A program made the position numbers and the translations under genes. From contig NZ_JAEKJB010000002.1 of assembly GCF_016785095.1 (NCBI RefSeq), forward strand, positions 434,001 through 498,000: 64,000 bases of DNA, read 5' to 3'. Source of the stretch: Alloalcanivorax marinus. GTDB taxonomy: Bacteria; Pseudomonadota; Gammaproteobacteria; Pseudomonadales; Alcanivoracaceae. Shown here in pieces: positions 26,850 through 39,009 of this stretch. Under the pieces are notes generated by a model. It was not told the origin of the DNA. It saw only the letters and a list, made by a program, of their open reading frames with translations, and searched no databases. Numbering within the stretch: the stretch's first letter is position 1; every line of letters starts with the position of its first letter.

Positions 26850-29684
26850 ATGCAAGACAGTTCCATGTACCGCCAATGGCAGTCTTCCCATATCGGGGGC
26901 GCCAACGCGGCCTATGTTGATGAACTGTACGAATCCTACCTGACCGATCCCAACTCCGTGCCGGAAGACTGGCGCGCCTATTTCGAGAAACTCCCCAGCG
27001 TCAACGGCGCGGTGGAATCCGATGTGCCCCATTCGGCGGTACGCGAGCACTTCCTCCTCGAAGCCAAGAACCGTTCCCGGGTCCAGAAGATGGGCGCCAG
27101 CGCGGTCAGCTCCGAACATGAACGCCGCCAGGTGCGGGTGCTGCATCTGATCGCCGCCTACCGCAACCGGGGCCACCAGGTGGCCAAGCTCGATCCCCTG
27201 GGCATCATGGAGCGCGAGGCGGTACAGGATCTCGAACTGGCCCACCACGGCCTGAGCAAATCCGACCTGGACACCGTGTTCCAGACCGGCAATCTGTTCC
27301 TGGGCAAACCGGAAGCCACGCTCCGTGAGATCATGGACTGCCTGCAGGGCACCTATTGTTCCACGGTAGGCGCGGAGTACATGCACATCGTCAACACCGC
27401 CGAGAAGCGGTGGCTCCAGCAACGGCTGGAGGGCGTGCGCAGCCATCCGCAGTACGGTGCCGACATCAAACAGCACATTCTCGAGCGTCTGACCGCCGCC
27501 GAGGGCCTGGAAAAGTACCTGGGCAGCCGCTACCCCGGTACCAAGCGCTTCGGCCTGGAGGGCGGTGAGTCCCTGATCCCGCTGATGGACGAGATGATCC
27601 AGCGGGTGGGCAGCTACGGCGCCAAGGAAATGGTCATCGGCATGGCCCACCGTGGCCGCCTCAACGTGCTGGTGAACACCCTCGGCAAGAGCCCCCGGGA
27701 CCTGTTCGGCGAGTTCGAGGGCAAGAGTTTCAACGAGAACGGCTCCGGTGACGTGAAATATCACCAGGGCTTCTCTTCCAACGTGCAGACCTCCGGCGGT
27801 GAGGTTCATCTGGCGATGGCCTTCAACCCCTCGCACCTGGAGATCGTTTCTCCGGTGGTGGAAGGTTCGGTGCGCGCCCGCCAGGACCGCCGCGACGACA
27901 GCGGTGGCGACCAGGTGGTGCCGATTCTGATCCACGGTGACGCCGCCTTCGCCGGCCAGGGCGTGGTGATGGAAACCTTCCAGATGTCCCAGACCCGGGG
28001 CTACCACACCGGCGGCACCCTGCACGTGATCGTCAACAACCAGGTGGGCTTCACCACCAGCCGTCGCGACGACGCACGCTCCACGGAGTACTGCACCGAC
28101 GTGGCGAAGATGGTTCAGGCGCCGATTTTCCACGTCAACGCGGACGACCCGGAAGCGGTCTACTTCGTCACGCAGCTGGCGGTGGACTACCGCATGCAGT
28201 TCAAGAAGGATGTGGTCATCGACCTGATCTGCTACCGCCGCGCCGGGCACAACGAGGCCGACGAACCGTCCTCCACCCAGCCGTTGATGTACAAGCAGAT
28301 CAAGTCGCACCCGTCCAGCCGCAGCCTGTACGCGGAGCGTCTGATCAACGAGCAGGTGTTGTCCGAGCAGGACGCCCAGAAGATGGTGGACGACTACCGG
28401 GACGCCCTGGACGAGGGCAACCACGTGGTCAAGTCCCTGGTGCGCGAGCCCAACAAGGCGCTGTTCGTGGACTGGTCCCCCTACATCGGCCACGACGTGG
28501 AGGATGACTGGGATACCGGCTACCCGCTCGCCAAGCTGCAGGATCTGGCCAACCGGCTGGAGACCGTGCCCGAAGGGCTGGTGTTGCAGCGTCAGGTGAA
28601 GAAGATCGTCGAGGACCGCCGCAAGATGACCGCCGGCGCCATGTCGATCAACTGGGGCTACGGCGAGACCCTGGCCTACGCCACCCTGCTGGACCAGGGC
28701 GTGATGGTGCGCCTGACCGGTCAGGACTGTGGCCGTGGCACCTTCTCTCACCGTCATGCGGTTCTGCACAACCAGAAGAACGGCGAGGACTACGTGCCGC
28801 TGCAGCACCTCCACGAGGGCCAGCCGCGTTACGACATCTACGACTCGCTGCTCTCCGAGGAAGCGGTGCTGGGCTTCGAATACGGCTACGCCACCACCAC
28901 GCCCGGGGCACTGATTCTGTGGGAAGCCCAGTTCGGTGACTTCGCCAACGGTGCCCAGGTGGTGATCGACCAGTTCATCTCTTCCGGCGAGGCCAAGTGG
29001 GGCCGTCTCTGCGGTCTCGGCCTGCTGCTGCCACATGGCTATGAAGGGCAGGGGCCGGAGCACTCCTCCGCGCGCCTGGAGCGTTTCCTGCAATTGTGCG
29101 CCGAGCACAACATGCAGGTGTGCGTGCCCACCACCCCGGCGCAGATTTTCCATCTGCTGCGTCGTCAGGCGGTGCGCCCGCTGCGCAAGCCGTTGGTGGT
29201 GATGACGCCGAAGAGCCTGCTGCGCCACAAGCGCGCCACTTCCTCCCTGGAGGATCTGGCGGAAGGCCGCTTCCAGACCGTGATCGACGAGCACGCCGAC
29301 CTGGACGTCAAGAGCGTCAAGCGCGTGGTGATGTGCTCCGGCAAGGTGTACTACGACCTGCTGGAAAAACGGGAAAGCGATGATCTGAACGACACCGCCA
29401 TCGTGCGCATCGAACAGCTCTATCCGTTCCCGGAGCAGCGTCTCACCGAGACCCTGAAGCGCTACCCGAACCTGGAAACCCTGGTGTGGTGTCAGGAAGA
29501 GCCCATGAATCAGGGCGCCTGGTTCAGCACCCAGCACCATTTCCTGCGGGTGGCGAAGGCGGTCGGCAAGGACACGGTGCACTATGCGGGCCGCGACATG
29601 GCGGCGGCGCCGGCGGTGGGCTCCATGTCCCTGCACGTGGAACAGCAGCAGCGTCTGGTCGAAGACGCATTCCAGATCAAATGA
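26850..29684 (+). CDS. sucA: 2-oxoglutarate dehydrogenase E1 component
   Basis: 944 residues from the ATG at 26850 (MQDSSMYRQW), with AAGGA upstream. The frame extends to 26790 but without family similarity. The N-terminal helix is followed by NAAYVDELYESYLTDPNSVP, the ThDP-binding HGDAAFAGQG region near 380 and the GMAHRGRLNVL motif. It decarboxylates 2-oxoglutarate and transfers succinyl to the E2 lipoyl group. It is the first gene of the suc operon. Confidence 0.98.
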   Translation: MQDSSMYRQWQSSHIGGANAAYVDELYESYLTDPNSVPEDWRAYFEKLPSVNGAVESDVPHSAVREHFLLEAKNRSRVQKMGASAVSSEHERRQVRVLHLIAAYRNRGHQVAKLDPLGIMEREAVQDLELAHHGLSKSDLDTVFQTGNLFLGKPEATLREIMDCLQGTYCSTVGAEYMHIVNTAEKRWLQQRLEGVRSHPQYGADIKQHILERLTAAEGLEKYLGSRYPGTKRFGLEGGESLIPLMDEMIQRVGSYGAKEMVIGMAHRGRLNVLVNTLGKSPRDLFGEFEGKSFNENGSGDVKYHQGFSSNVQTSGGEVHLAMAFNPSHLEIVSPVVEGSVRARQDRRDDSGGDQVVPILIHGDAAFAGQGVVMETFQMSQTRGYHTGGTLHVIVNNQVGFTTSRRDDARSTEYCTDVAKMVQAPIFHVNADDPEAVYFVTQLAVDYRMQFKKDVVIDLICYRRAGHNEADEPSSTQPLMYKQIKSHPSSRSLYAERLINEQVLSEQDAQKMVDDYRDALDEGNHVVKSLVREPNKALFVDWSPYIGHDVEDDWDTGYPLAKLQDLANRLETVPEGLVLQRQVKKIVEDRRKMTAGAMSINWGYGETLAYATLLDQGVMVRLTGQDCGRGTFSHRHAVLHNQKNGEDYVPLQHLHEGQPRYDIYDSLLSEEAVLGFEYGYATTTPGALILWEAQFGDFANGAQVVIDQFISSGEAKWGRLCGLGLLLPHGYEGQGPEHSSARLERFLQLCAEHNMQVCVPTTPAQIFHLLRRQAVRPLRKPLVVMTPKSLLRHKRATSSLEDLAEGRFQTVIDEHADLDVKSVKRVVMCSGKVYYDLLEKRESDDLNDTAIVRIEQLYPFPEQRLTETLKRYPNLETLVWCQEEPMNQGAWFSTQHHFLRVAKAVGKDTVHYAGRDMAAAPAVGSMSLHVEQQQRLVEDAFQIK

Positions 29685-29720
29685 GCGAAAGCGAACCGAA
29701 AAGGGTTTAAAGGAATCAGC

Positions 29721-30983
29721 ATGGCGACAGATATCAAGGCCCCACAGTTTCCGGAATCCGTGGCGGACGGCACCGTGGCCACCTGGCACAAGAAAGAAGG
29801 CGAGGCGGTCAAGCGTGACGAACTGCTGGTGGACATCGAGACCGACAAGGTGGTGCTCGAGGTAGTGGCCCCCAGCGACGGCGTGATGGGCAAGATCCTC
29901 AAGGACGAAGGCGAGACCGTTGAGAGCCAGGAAATCCTGGGTCAGTTGGAAGCCGGTAGCGGCGCCAGCGGCGGCGCCAAACAGGAACAAAGCAGCGACG
30001 AGGGCAAGGCCGAGGCCAAGGACGATGGCAAGCAGGAAGCCGCCGCCGAGAGCGCGCCCCAGGCCGACGACAAGGGCGGTGACGACGATGCCCAGGCCGG
30101 CCCCGCCGCGCGCAAGATGATGAGTGAGCATGGCCTGTCCGCCGGTGACGTGAAAGGCACTGGCCGCGACGGTCGCATCACCAAGGAAGACGTGGAGAAG
30201 GCCCTGGCCAACCGCCAGGAGAAGCCGGCTTCCTCCTCCGCCGAATCGAAGGCGGCTCCGATCCCCGAAGCGGAGCCCGGCGAGCGCGAAGAGCGCCGCG
30301 TGCCCATGACCCGCTTGCGCAAGCGCATCGCCGAACGGCTGGTGTCCGCGCAGCAGAACGCGGCCATGCTGACCACTTTCAACGAGGTCAACATGAAGCC
30401 GATCATGGAGATGCGCAAGAACTACAAGGAAGCCTTCGAGAAGGCCCACGGCGTGCGCCTGGGCTTCATGGGCTTCTTTACCCGCGCCTGCGTGGAAGCG
30501 CTCAAGCGCTACCCGGAAGTGAACGCTTCCATCGACGGTGACGACGTGGTTTACCATGGCTACTACGACGTCGGCGTGGCGGTGTCCACCGAGCGTGGTC
30601 TTGTGGTGCCGGTGATTCGCGACGCCGACCAGAAAGGCCTGGCGGAAGTGGAATCCCAGATCATCGACTACGGCCAGAAAGCGCAGAAGGGCAAACTGTC
30701 CATCGACGAGATGACCGGCGGCACCTTCACCATTTCCAACGGCGGCGTGTTCGGCTCGCTGATGTCGATGCCGATTCTCAACCCGCCGCAGACCGCCATC
30801 CTGGGCATGCACAAGATCCAGGAGCGGCCCATGGCCGTGGATGGCAAGGTGGAAATCCTGCCGATGATGTATCTGGCGCTGTCCTACGACCATCGCCTGA
30901 TCGACGGCAAGCAAGCGGTGCAGTTCCTGGTCACCGTTAAGAACTTCATCGAGGATCCGGCCCGGCTGCTGCTGGACATATAG
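29721..30983 (+). CDS. sucB: dihydrolipoyllysine succinyltransferase (E2 of 2-oxoglutarate dehydrogenase)
   Basis: 420 residues. One lipoyl domain (residues 1-77) carries Lys43 in [11 protein letters not shown]. An Ala/Lys/Asp/Glu-rich linker follows, then the E1/E3-binding domain ([18 protein letters not shown]) and the catalytic domain ending with YDHRLIDG. It forms the core of the complex. A 36-base gap separates it from sucA, with AAAGGA before the ATG. Confidence 0.97.
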   Translation: MATDIKAPQFPESVADGTVATWHKKEGEAVKRDELLVDIETDKVVLEVVAPSDGVMGKILKDEGETVESQEILGQLEAGSGASGGAKQEQSSDEGKAEAKDDGKQEAAAESAPQADDKGGDDDAQAGPAARKMMSEHGLSAGDVKGTGRDGRITKEDVEKALANRQEKPASSSAESKAAPIPEAEPGEREERRVPMTRLRKRIAERLVSAQQNAAMLTTFNEVNMKPIMEMRKNYKEAFEKAHGVRLGFMGFFTRACVEALKRYPEVNASIDGDDVVYHGYYDVGVAVSTERGLVVPVIRDADQKGLAEVESQIIDYGQKAQKGKLSIDEMTGGTFTISNGGVFGSLMSMPILNPPQTAILGMHKIQERPMAVDGKVEILPMMYLALSYDHRLIDGKQAVQFLVTVKNFIEDPARLLLDI

Positions 30984-31008
30984 TGAACGCCGGCACGCCC
31001 CACGCCTG

Positions 31009-31042
31009 CACGCTGACACGCAATGGGCGGCGTGCCAGCGTG
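31009..31042 (+). repeat. hairpin between sucB and lpd
   Basis: CACGCTGACACGC (31009-31021) and GCGTGCCAGCGTG (31030-31042) pair with one mismatch across an eight-base loop. There is no T-run, so it is more likely an mRNA-stability or attenuation element than a terminator. It lies 30 bases before the lpd start. Confidence 0.6.
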
Positions 31043-31056
31043 AAGCGTGATAGTGA

Positions 31057-32514
<1,458 letters not shown>

Positions 32515-32529
32515 GGCCCGCGAAAGAAA

Positions 32530-32554
32530 CGGGCCCCACGCGGAGCGGGGCCCG
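32530..32554 (+). repeat. GC hairpin between lpd and sucC
   Basis: CGGGCCCC (32530-32537), a nine-base loop, GGGGCCCG (32547-32554). No T-run follows. It may partly attenuate or protect the message between the dehydrogenase and synthetase genes. Confidence 0.55.
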
Positions 32555-32612
32555 AACGGCCCCGACTCTGCGCGGGAGCGCTATTCACAGACATTTTGAT
32601 GGAAGTTAAGGC

Positions 32613-33778
<1,166 letters not shown>

Positions 33779-33782
<4 letters not shown>

Positions 33783-34654
33783 GCGTATTGATCGACAAGA
33801 ACACCAAGGTGATCTGCCAGGGTTTCACCGGCAGCCAGGGCACCTTCCACTCCGAGCAGGCCATTGAGTACGGTACGCAAATGGTCGGCGGCGTGACCCC
33901 GGGCAAGGGCGGCCAGACCCATCTGGGCCTGCCGGTGTTCAACACCGTGGCCGACGCGGTCAAGGAAACCGGCGCCACCGCCTCCGTGATCTACGTACCG
34001 GCGGCGTTCTGCAAGGACTCCATCATCGAGGCCGCCGATGCGGGCATCGAGCTGATCGTCTGCATCACCGAGGGCATCCCCGCCCTGGACATGCTGTACG
34101 TGAAGGAATACATCGTCCGCAAGGGCAATGTGCGCCTGATCGGCCCGAACTGCCCCGGTGTGATCACCCCCGGTGAGTGCAAGATCGGCATCATGCCCGG
34201 TCACATTCACAAGCCGGGCAAGGTGGGCATCGTGTCCCGTTCCGGCACCCTGACCTACGAGGCGGTCAACCAGACCACCAAACTGGGTTACGGTCAGTCC
34301 ACCTGCATCGGCATCGGCGGCGACCCGATCCCGGGCACCACCTTCATCGACGCCCTGGAAATGTTCCAGAACGATCCGCAGACCGAAGCGATCGTGATGG
34401 TCGGTGAAATCGGCGGTACCGCCGAGGACGAAGCCGCTGCCTACATCAAGGAGCACGTGACCAAGCCGGTGGTCAGCTACATCGCCGGTGTCACCGCGCC
34501 TCCGGGCAAACGCATGGGCCACGCCGGCGCGATCATCGCCGGTGGCAAGGGCACCGCGGACGAGAAGTTCGCCGCCCTGGAAGCGGCCGGTGTGGTCACC
34601 GTTCGCAACCCCGCCGAAATCGGCGAGGGCGTGAAGAAGGCCACCGGCTGGTAA
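33779..34654 (+). CDS. sucD: succinyl-CoA synthetase alpha subunit
   Basis: 291 residues (E. coli 289). CoA-binding Rossmann part with [17 protein letters not shown]. The phosphorylated catalytic His248 is in [18 protein letters not shown]. It is translationally coupled to sucC and closes the operon, followed by a strong terminator. Confidence 0.98.
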
Positions 34655-34675
34655 GTCAGCACCTTCCTCACCATA

Positions 34676-34705
34676 AAAAAGCCCGCCATCCGGCGGGCTT
34701 TTTTT
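34676..34705 (+). terminator. terminator of the suc operon, bidirectional
   Basis: GCCCGCC (34681-34687), loop ATCC, GGCGGGC (34692-34698), with A6 before and T7 after. It can serve both sucD and the convergent barrel gene ending at 34731. Confidence 0.93.
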
Positions 34706-34730
34706 GTACGCCTGGGCGTATCCGGAGCGA

Positions 34731-35969
34731 TCAGTGATTATGGCCGACAGGTCCGACCGGCCAGAGACGCTGCTGCCAGATCACGCCCAGGGTCCAGCGG
34801 TTTTCCGTTTCCGGCAGACTTTCGTCGCGGACCGCCTCGGCGCGCAGCGCCACGTTGTCCCGCCACTGCCAGCGCCAGATCGCCGTAAAGCGGCGCGGGT
34901 CGTGTTCCTCCGGGTTGGCCAGGCCGGATTCGTCGCCCAGCTGTGGCGCCGCCGGACCCACCATATCGTTGTCGGTGGTCAGCTGTTCGGCGCGTACCGC
35001 GAAGGTGTGTTGCCGCCAGTGCACGGACGGTTGAATCCAGCCGCCGTCCTGGGTGCCGTCCAGGTCCGCCTGTCGACCAATGGCATCGTGCACCACTCCG
35101 TCCAGTTTCGCCCGCATCCATTCGCCTTCCAGAGCCAGACGCCAGTCGCGGCTAACACGATAGGCGAGTTCCATATGCAGGCCCTGGATGTCCGTATCCC
35201 CGGTGTAGCGAATATCGGAGAAGGCGGTGGCGGTTTGCCCCGGCGGCGCCACCGGCACATGCTGATGGCCGCCGCCGTAGCGGTGGTCCGCCCGTGCTTC
35301 GGCGGCGGCGCTGTAGAACCAGCCGCCGGCCTGGAAGGACCACCGCTCGCCTTGCCATTGGTAACGGGCGAACACATCCCAGGCGCCGCCGTCGCCGCTG
35401 TCGGTGGCGGGAAACGCCTTGCCGCGCCAGATTTCCGCGCCGGCGGAGACGCCGGCGGTTTCATGCCACCACAGGCGTGCGCCGTCGTCGTGGAAGTGCC
35501 GGCCGAAAAACACATCGTTGGCGAGTGGTGCCTCGCTGGCCAGACGCTGGGCGGCGTGGGCCATCAATGAGGGGGAGAACGCGGCGGAAAGCCGGCCCAC
35601 CTCGGCCACCCAGGGGCCGTCACTCTGAATCCAGCCCACATAGGCGTGCTCCAGCTCGACGCCTCCATGGCTGTCGTCGCCTTCCGGATGGCTGGCCAGG
35701 CCGACCCCGCCAAACAGGTTTTCATCGATGCGATGATTCAGGGACAGGTTCATTTCATCCACCTGCACGCCTTCCCGGGCCGGCCAGGCATGGCCACCCA
35801 TCAGCGTGCCGGGCACCTGCCAGTAGTCGTATTCCTCCACCAGGCTGGCGGAGCGCCAGGTGGCCACCAGATCCGCGTCCACGGTGGTGGGGGTCTGCGT
35901 TGTTGGGATGTAGTGGGCCTGGGCGGCGCCCGCCAGCGCCACCGTGGAAAACAAAAAAACACGTTTCAT
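34731..35969 (-). CDS. putative outer-membrane beta-barrel protein linked to MbnP/MbnH
   Basis: 412 residues from the ATG at 35969, which overlaps the MbnH stop (ATGA). The signal peptide ends AQA at residues 16-18, so the mature protein would begin with His19 (HYIPTTQTP). The rest is alternating amphipathic strands with many aromatic ends (WSFQAGGWFYSA, WRLALEGEWMRAKL, RFTAIWRWQWRDNVAL), fitting a porin-like barrel. It contains His clusters such as FFGRHFHDD and GGGHQHVP and ends in GHNH. I do not recognise a named family. Position as third gene of the operon suggests export, uptake or surface display related to copper handling, which is inference. Confidence 0.7.
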   Translation of the reverse strand: MKRVFLFSTVALAGAAQAHYIPTTQTPTTVDADLVATWRSASLVEEYDYWQVPGTLMGGHAWPAREGVQVDEMNLSLNHRIDENLFGGVGLASHPEGDDSHGGVELEHAYVGWIQSDGPWVAEVGRLSAAFSPSLMAHAAQRLASEAPLANDVFFGRHFHDDGARLWWHETAGVSAGAEIWRGKAFPATDSGDGGAWDVFARYQWQGERWSFQAGGWFYSAAAEARADHRYGGGHQHVPVAPPGQTATAFSDIRYTGDTDIQGLHMELAYRVSRDWRLALEGEWMRAKLDGVVHDAIGRQADLDGTQDGGWIQPSVHWRQHTFAVRAEQLTTDNDMVGPAAPQLGDESGLANPEEHDPRRFTAIWRWQWRDNVALRAEAVRDESLPETENRWTLGVIWQQRLWPVGPVGHNH

Positions 35970-37165
35970 GGAGCGGTATCCTGAACAGTAACCTCGAGCC
36001 ACGGATTGGAATAACGCGGGTCGTCGATGAGTTCGTGATCGGTGAGCGATTCAAGGAAAGCCACCACGTCGTCGATCTCCGCTTCACTGATGGTGAACGA
36101 GACGATGAACGGGTCCTTGTTCACGTTCATGCGGCCGTCGCCCACATGGGGCGGGGTGGTGATATTGCGGCCGCCGGCGGCGTAGTTGCGGATCACATCG
36201 CGGAGCGTGGCGGTGGAACCGTCATGGTTATAGGGGGCCGTGAGCGCCACGTTGCGCAGCGATTGTGGCCGGAACCGGCCCATGTCCGCCGGGTTGCCAC
36301 TGAGTTCGTACTTGCCGGTATTGGGGGCCGGGTAGCCACTGATGCCGTCGATGTTGTACAGCCCGGTGTTGTTGAACGGCGCCGGCACCGTGGGCGTGAT
36401 ACGGCGGTCACGGACCGAGGCGGTGAGGGTGTAGCCCTCGTGGCAATGGAAGCACTCCAGGCGTTCGCTATTGAACAGGTTCATGCCACGTTTGGCGGAC
36501 GCGCTCAGCGCCCCGACCTCGCCAGCGTTGTAACGGTCGAAGTCGCTGCGGAACGAGGTTATGCCGCGCACGAAGCTGGACAGTGAGCGCACGATGTTCT
36601 GCCACGCCAGTTCGCCGAACAGTGGATCGTCCTGCTCCGGGTAGGCAGCGGCGAACAGGCTCTGGTATTCCGGCTTTTCCTGCAGGCGCGCCAGCACCAT
36701 GTCCTGGTTCGCTTCGTTGATGCCGTGTTCCACCGGATCAATGCCGAACAACGGCACCACGATTTGCTGCTCGATCTCGGTCAAGGCCGGGTTACCCCAG
36801 GTCAGGGTACGTAGCCAGGCCGCATTGGCGATGGATTGGGCATTACGGGGATGCACTTCGCCGGTGGCACCCACCGGGCGCACGCGACCGTCGGTGAAGG
36901 CCTTGTCCTGTTGGTGGCAGGACTCGCAGCTGATGGTGCCGTTGCCGGACAGATCGGTGTCGTAGAACAGGTGCCGGCCAAGCTGAAACTTTTCTTCAGT
37001 GATCCGGTTGTTGGCGGGTTCCATGGGCAGCGGCACCCAACCGGGCATGTTCCAGTTGAAATCCGACGCCGAGGCGTTTTGATCGTCCACGCGGGTGCTG
37101 CTGCCGCCGCCACAGGCGGCCAGCAGCAGACACAGGGCTGGAAGGAAAAGCCGGGTTGGGATCAC
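35966..37165 (-). CDS. mbnH: MbnH-like diheme enzyme (metallo-mystery pair diheme cytochrome)
   Basis: 399 residues from the GTG at 37165. The lipoprotein signal has lipobox LAAC (Cys18) followed by GGGSS. Two CxxCH heme sites are present: CESCH at 80-84 and CFHCH at 238-242. The fold matches the cytochrome c peroxidase/MauG group. PYNHDGSTATLRDVIRNYAAGG near the C-terminus is typical. Characterised MbnH uses a bis-Fe(IV) state to oxidise a tryptophan of its partner MbnP to kynurenine. The gene begins six bases after the MbnP stop. Anchoring in the outer membrane facing the periplasm is likely. Confidence 0.88.
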   Translation of the reverse strand: MIPTRLFLPALCLLLAACGGGSSTRVDDQNASASDFNWNMPGWVPLPMEPANNRITEEKFQLGRHLFYDTDLSGNGTISCESCHQQDKAFTDGRVRPVGATGEVHPRNAQSIANAAWLRTLTWGNPALTEIEQQIVVPLFGIDPVEHGINEANQDMVLARLQEKPEYQSLFAAAYPEQDDPLFGELAWQNIVRSLSSFVRGITSFRSDFDRYNAGEVGALSASAKRGMNLFNSERLECFHCHEGYTLTASVRDRRITPTVPAPFNNTGLYNIDGISGYPAPNTGKYELSGNPADMGRFRPQSLRNVALTAPYNHDGSTATLRDVIRNYAAGGRNITTPPHVGDGRMNVNKDPFIVSFTISEAEIDDVVAFLESLTDHELIDDPRYSNPWLEVTVQDTAP

Positions 37166-37171
37166 GGATAA

Positions 37172-38155
37172 TCAATCCGCGTCCACGGCACTGAACACCG
37201 GCGCGAAATCGCCGTCCGGATCGCCGCCGGGGAAGGGCAGACCCAGCCGTTCGAAGATCGGCAGGCAATCCAGGTCCACGTCCGAGGACATGCAGCCGAA
37301 CGGGCCGCCCTGGTTCACGGTGATGTCGTTACCGGACAACAGGCTCGCCAGGTCCATCCGCACCACATGCTGCCGGAGATCGAAGCCGTCCACTTCCACA
37401 TCCGGACGGTTGCCGTTGGCGCAGGTGCGCTCGCCGTTCACCGCTTCGCCTTCGCAGGCGGTACTGCCCAGGTGGATATAAAAGACGTTGCTGCTCGCCG
37501 GCACCTGCATTTCCAGGCGTGCGTGCACGTAGCCCATGGCCCAGCTCCAGTGCATGCCGCCGGCGCCCATGCCGCTGGCGATCAGTGGGCCGGTGGCTTC
37601 GCTACCGGGAATCGGTTCACCGGAGTCCGCGTCGATTTGCGGCTGGCCGCCCTGGGCGTCGATATGGTTGTACTTTTCTGGCACGCCCACGGAGAAACGC
37701 AGAGCGCGGATGTTTTCGTCGGCGATGTCGGCCCGGCCGGTCACCGTGTCGTAGTAATCCGGATTGGCGTCCTCGCCGGTGCAGCCCAGGCTTTTATCGC
37801 GCAGGTCGATCAGCGCAATGCCTTCTTCTCCTGCCCCCGCCTTCTGATGATCGGCGACCTGGTCGTCCAGGGTAACCGGAATTTCCCGATCGTCGTTGGT
37901 GACGAAACGGACATTGTGAATGAACAGGCGGGCGTCATTGCCGACCGCGTTATTGCCGCCGTTCAGGCCGATGCCGGCATAGGTCCGTCCGCACTCGAAG
38001 GGCTCGTTGCCGACCATGGCGCGGAACGGAATGGACACCTGGGTGGCGCCGGGCTGGCCGCCTCCGGAGCCATTGTCGGAAGAAGAAGAGCTGGAGCCGC
38101 CGCAGCCGGTGAGCACCACGCCCAGGCCCAGCAGGGCGGGAAGAACGATACGCAT
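37172..38155 (-). CDS. mbnP: MbnP family copper-binding lipoprotein
   Basis: 327 residues. Lipobox LTGC (Cys18), then a Ser/Gly linker. The family start VSIPFRAMVGNEPFECGRTY lies at 40-59 and RLFIHNVRFV at 76-85. Cysteines at 55, 125, 234, 245, 288 and 297 provide the four-Cys pattern for which the family is named (plus two extra). GGMHWSWAMGYVHARLEM at 199-216 holds Trp203 and Trp205, the region of the tryptophan that MbnH converts to kynurenine in studied pairs, creating the copper site. It is the first gene of the operon, with AGGGGA before the ATG. Confidence 0.9.
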   Translation of the reverse strand: MRIVLPALLGLGVVLTGCGGSSSSSSDNGSGGGQPGATQVSIPFRAMVGNEPFECGRTYAGIGLNGGNNAVGNDARLFIHNVRFVTNDDREIPVTLDDQVADHQKAGAGEEGIALIDLRDKSLGCTGEDANPDYYDTVTGRADIADENIRALRFSVGVPEKYNHIDAQGGQPQIDADSGEPIPGSEATGPLIASGMGAGGMHWSWAMGYVHARLEMQVPASSNVFYIHLGSTACEGEAVNGERTCANGNRPDVEVDGFDLRQHVVRMDLASLLSGNDITVNQGGPFGCMSSDVDLDCLPIFERLGLPFPGGDPDGDFAPVFSAVDAD

Positions 38156-38198
38156 GGAAGGTCCCCTGGTTGGTCACTGTTGTTATCGAACCGGGGCG

Positions 38199-38262
38199 AG
38201 TATAGAAAAAGCGGGCGGCGGGGCGGATGTGGCAAAACGCCCCCGTGGCGCGGCAAAACGCC
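38199..38262 (-). promoter_or_regulatory. mbnP operon promoter with two 11-bp repeats at 21-bp spacing
   Basis: On the minus strand TATACT (38204-38199) lies about 45 bases upstream of the mbnP start; no good -35 is found. Upstream are two identical GGCAAAACGCC elements (38231-38241 and 38252-38262), same orientation, 21 bases apart. A weak -35 with a helically phased repeat pair just upstream is the layout of an activated promoter. The regulator is not identified. Confidence 0.5.
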
Positions 38263-38413
38263 ACGTCATGACAGGCAGGCAAAGTCTGATCAAACAATAA
38301 AAAACGACCACGGCGTTGGGGGGCGAAATGCGTATCGTCCGGGGACGCCGCGGCCCGGGCGATAAGTTCGGCGGCGGCGCCGCGTTAGCGCCGCCGCTGT
38401 CTTGCCGACCCTG

Positions 38414-38650
38414 TCAATGCAGGACGTCGTCGTCCTCCAATCCAAAGAACTCGTAGTCGTTCAGCTCGCGCTTGAGACGACGTTCCTCCAGCCGATCCTC
38501 GATACGATGGCGCATGTCCATATTGAAGCCGCGGGCGCGGGCCGCCTTTTCCTCCTGGACATCCTCTTCCAGATCGTCATCCACTTCATAGTCATCATTC
38601 ATCAGTAGTTCATCCGACTCATAGTCTGTCTCAGCGCGTCGGTTACTCAT
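38414..38650 (-). CDS. small acidic protein, PA3496-like putative envelope integrity protein
   Basis: 78 residues from the ATG at 38650, with the strong site GAAGGAGG upstream. It is highly charged, with an acidic N-terminal half (DELLMNDDYEVDDDLEEDVQEE). The conserved motif is RHRIEDRLEERRLKREL then NDYEFF, as in the PA3496 family of pseudomonads. There is no signal or membrane segment. The molecular function is not known. Confidence 0.75.
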   Translation of the reverse strand: MSNRRAETDYESDELLMNDDYEVDDDLEEDVQEEKAARARGFNMDMRHRIEDRLEERRLKRELNDYEFFGLEDDDVLH

Positions 38651-39009
38651 GGTCGCCTCCTTCAGGAAATGGGGAACGGCCTTAAACAACCGGGTGCCAA
38701 GGAGCCGAACCGGGCGGCGCGGTGCTGAGTGCCTTCGTCGCCGGTCGTTTTCCTGATCACCTCAGCGCCTATATAACGTCTGATTTTCGTCCAGACAAGC
38801 ATTTTTTGATGAAATCCGATGACCGGAAAAGCGCTTGTGGTCACGGCCATCCGGGCCGCCTGTCCGGTGCGGGTGTGACCACCGTCAAACCCCGGCCAGC
38901 CGGTGCCCATCGCGCCGCTCAAACGGTGGATTGCGCCGGGCCCCCTTTGTAAGCTGAGTGCTTGATGGCGGCGTGGTTGGCCGCCGCGCGGTGGGGAGAC
39001 GACAACAAC
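38651..39009. other. 359-bp divergent intergenic region with promoter for the small acidic protein
   Basis: No gene is supported here. On the minus strand TTGTCT (38798-38793), a 17-base spacer and TATATA (38775-38770) form a reasonable sigma-70 promoter for the small acidic protein, giving a leader of about 115 bases. An AT-rich patch (ATTTTTTGATGAAAT) near 38801-38815 stands out from the GC-rich surroundings. No clear promoter is seen for the plus-strand gene at 39010. Confidence 0.45.

Noticed and set aside
34731..38155. Cytochrome c peroxidase for peroxide detoxification
   Set aside because: The diheme protein is of the same superfamily, but direct linkage to an MbnP protein makes the MbnH role far more likely.
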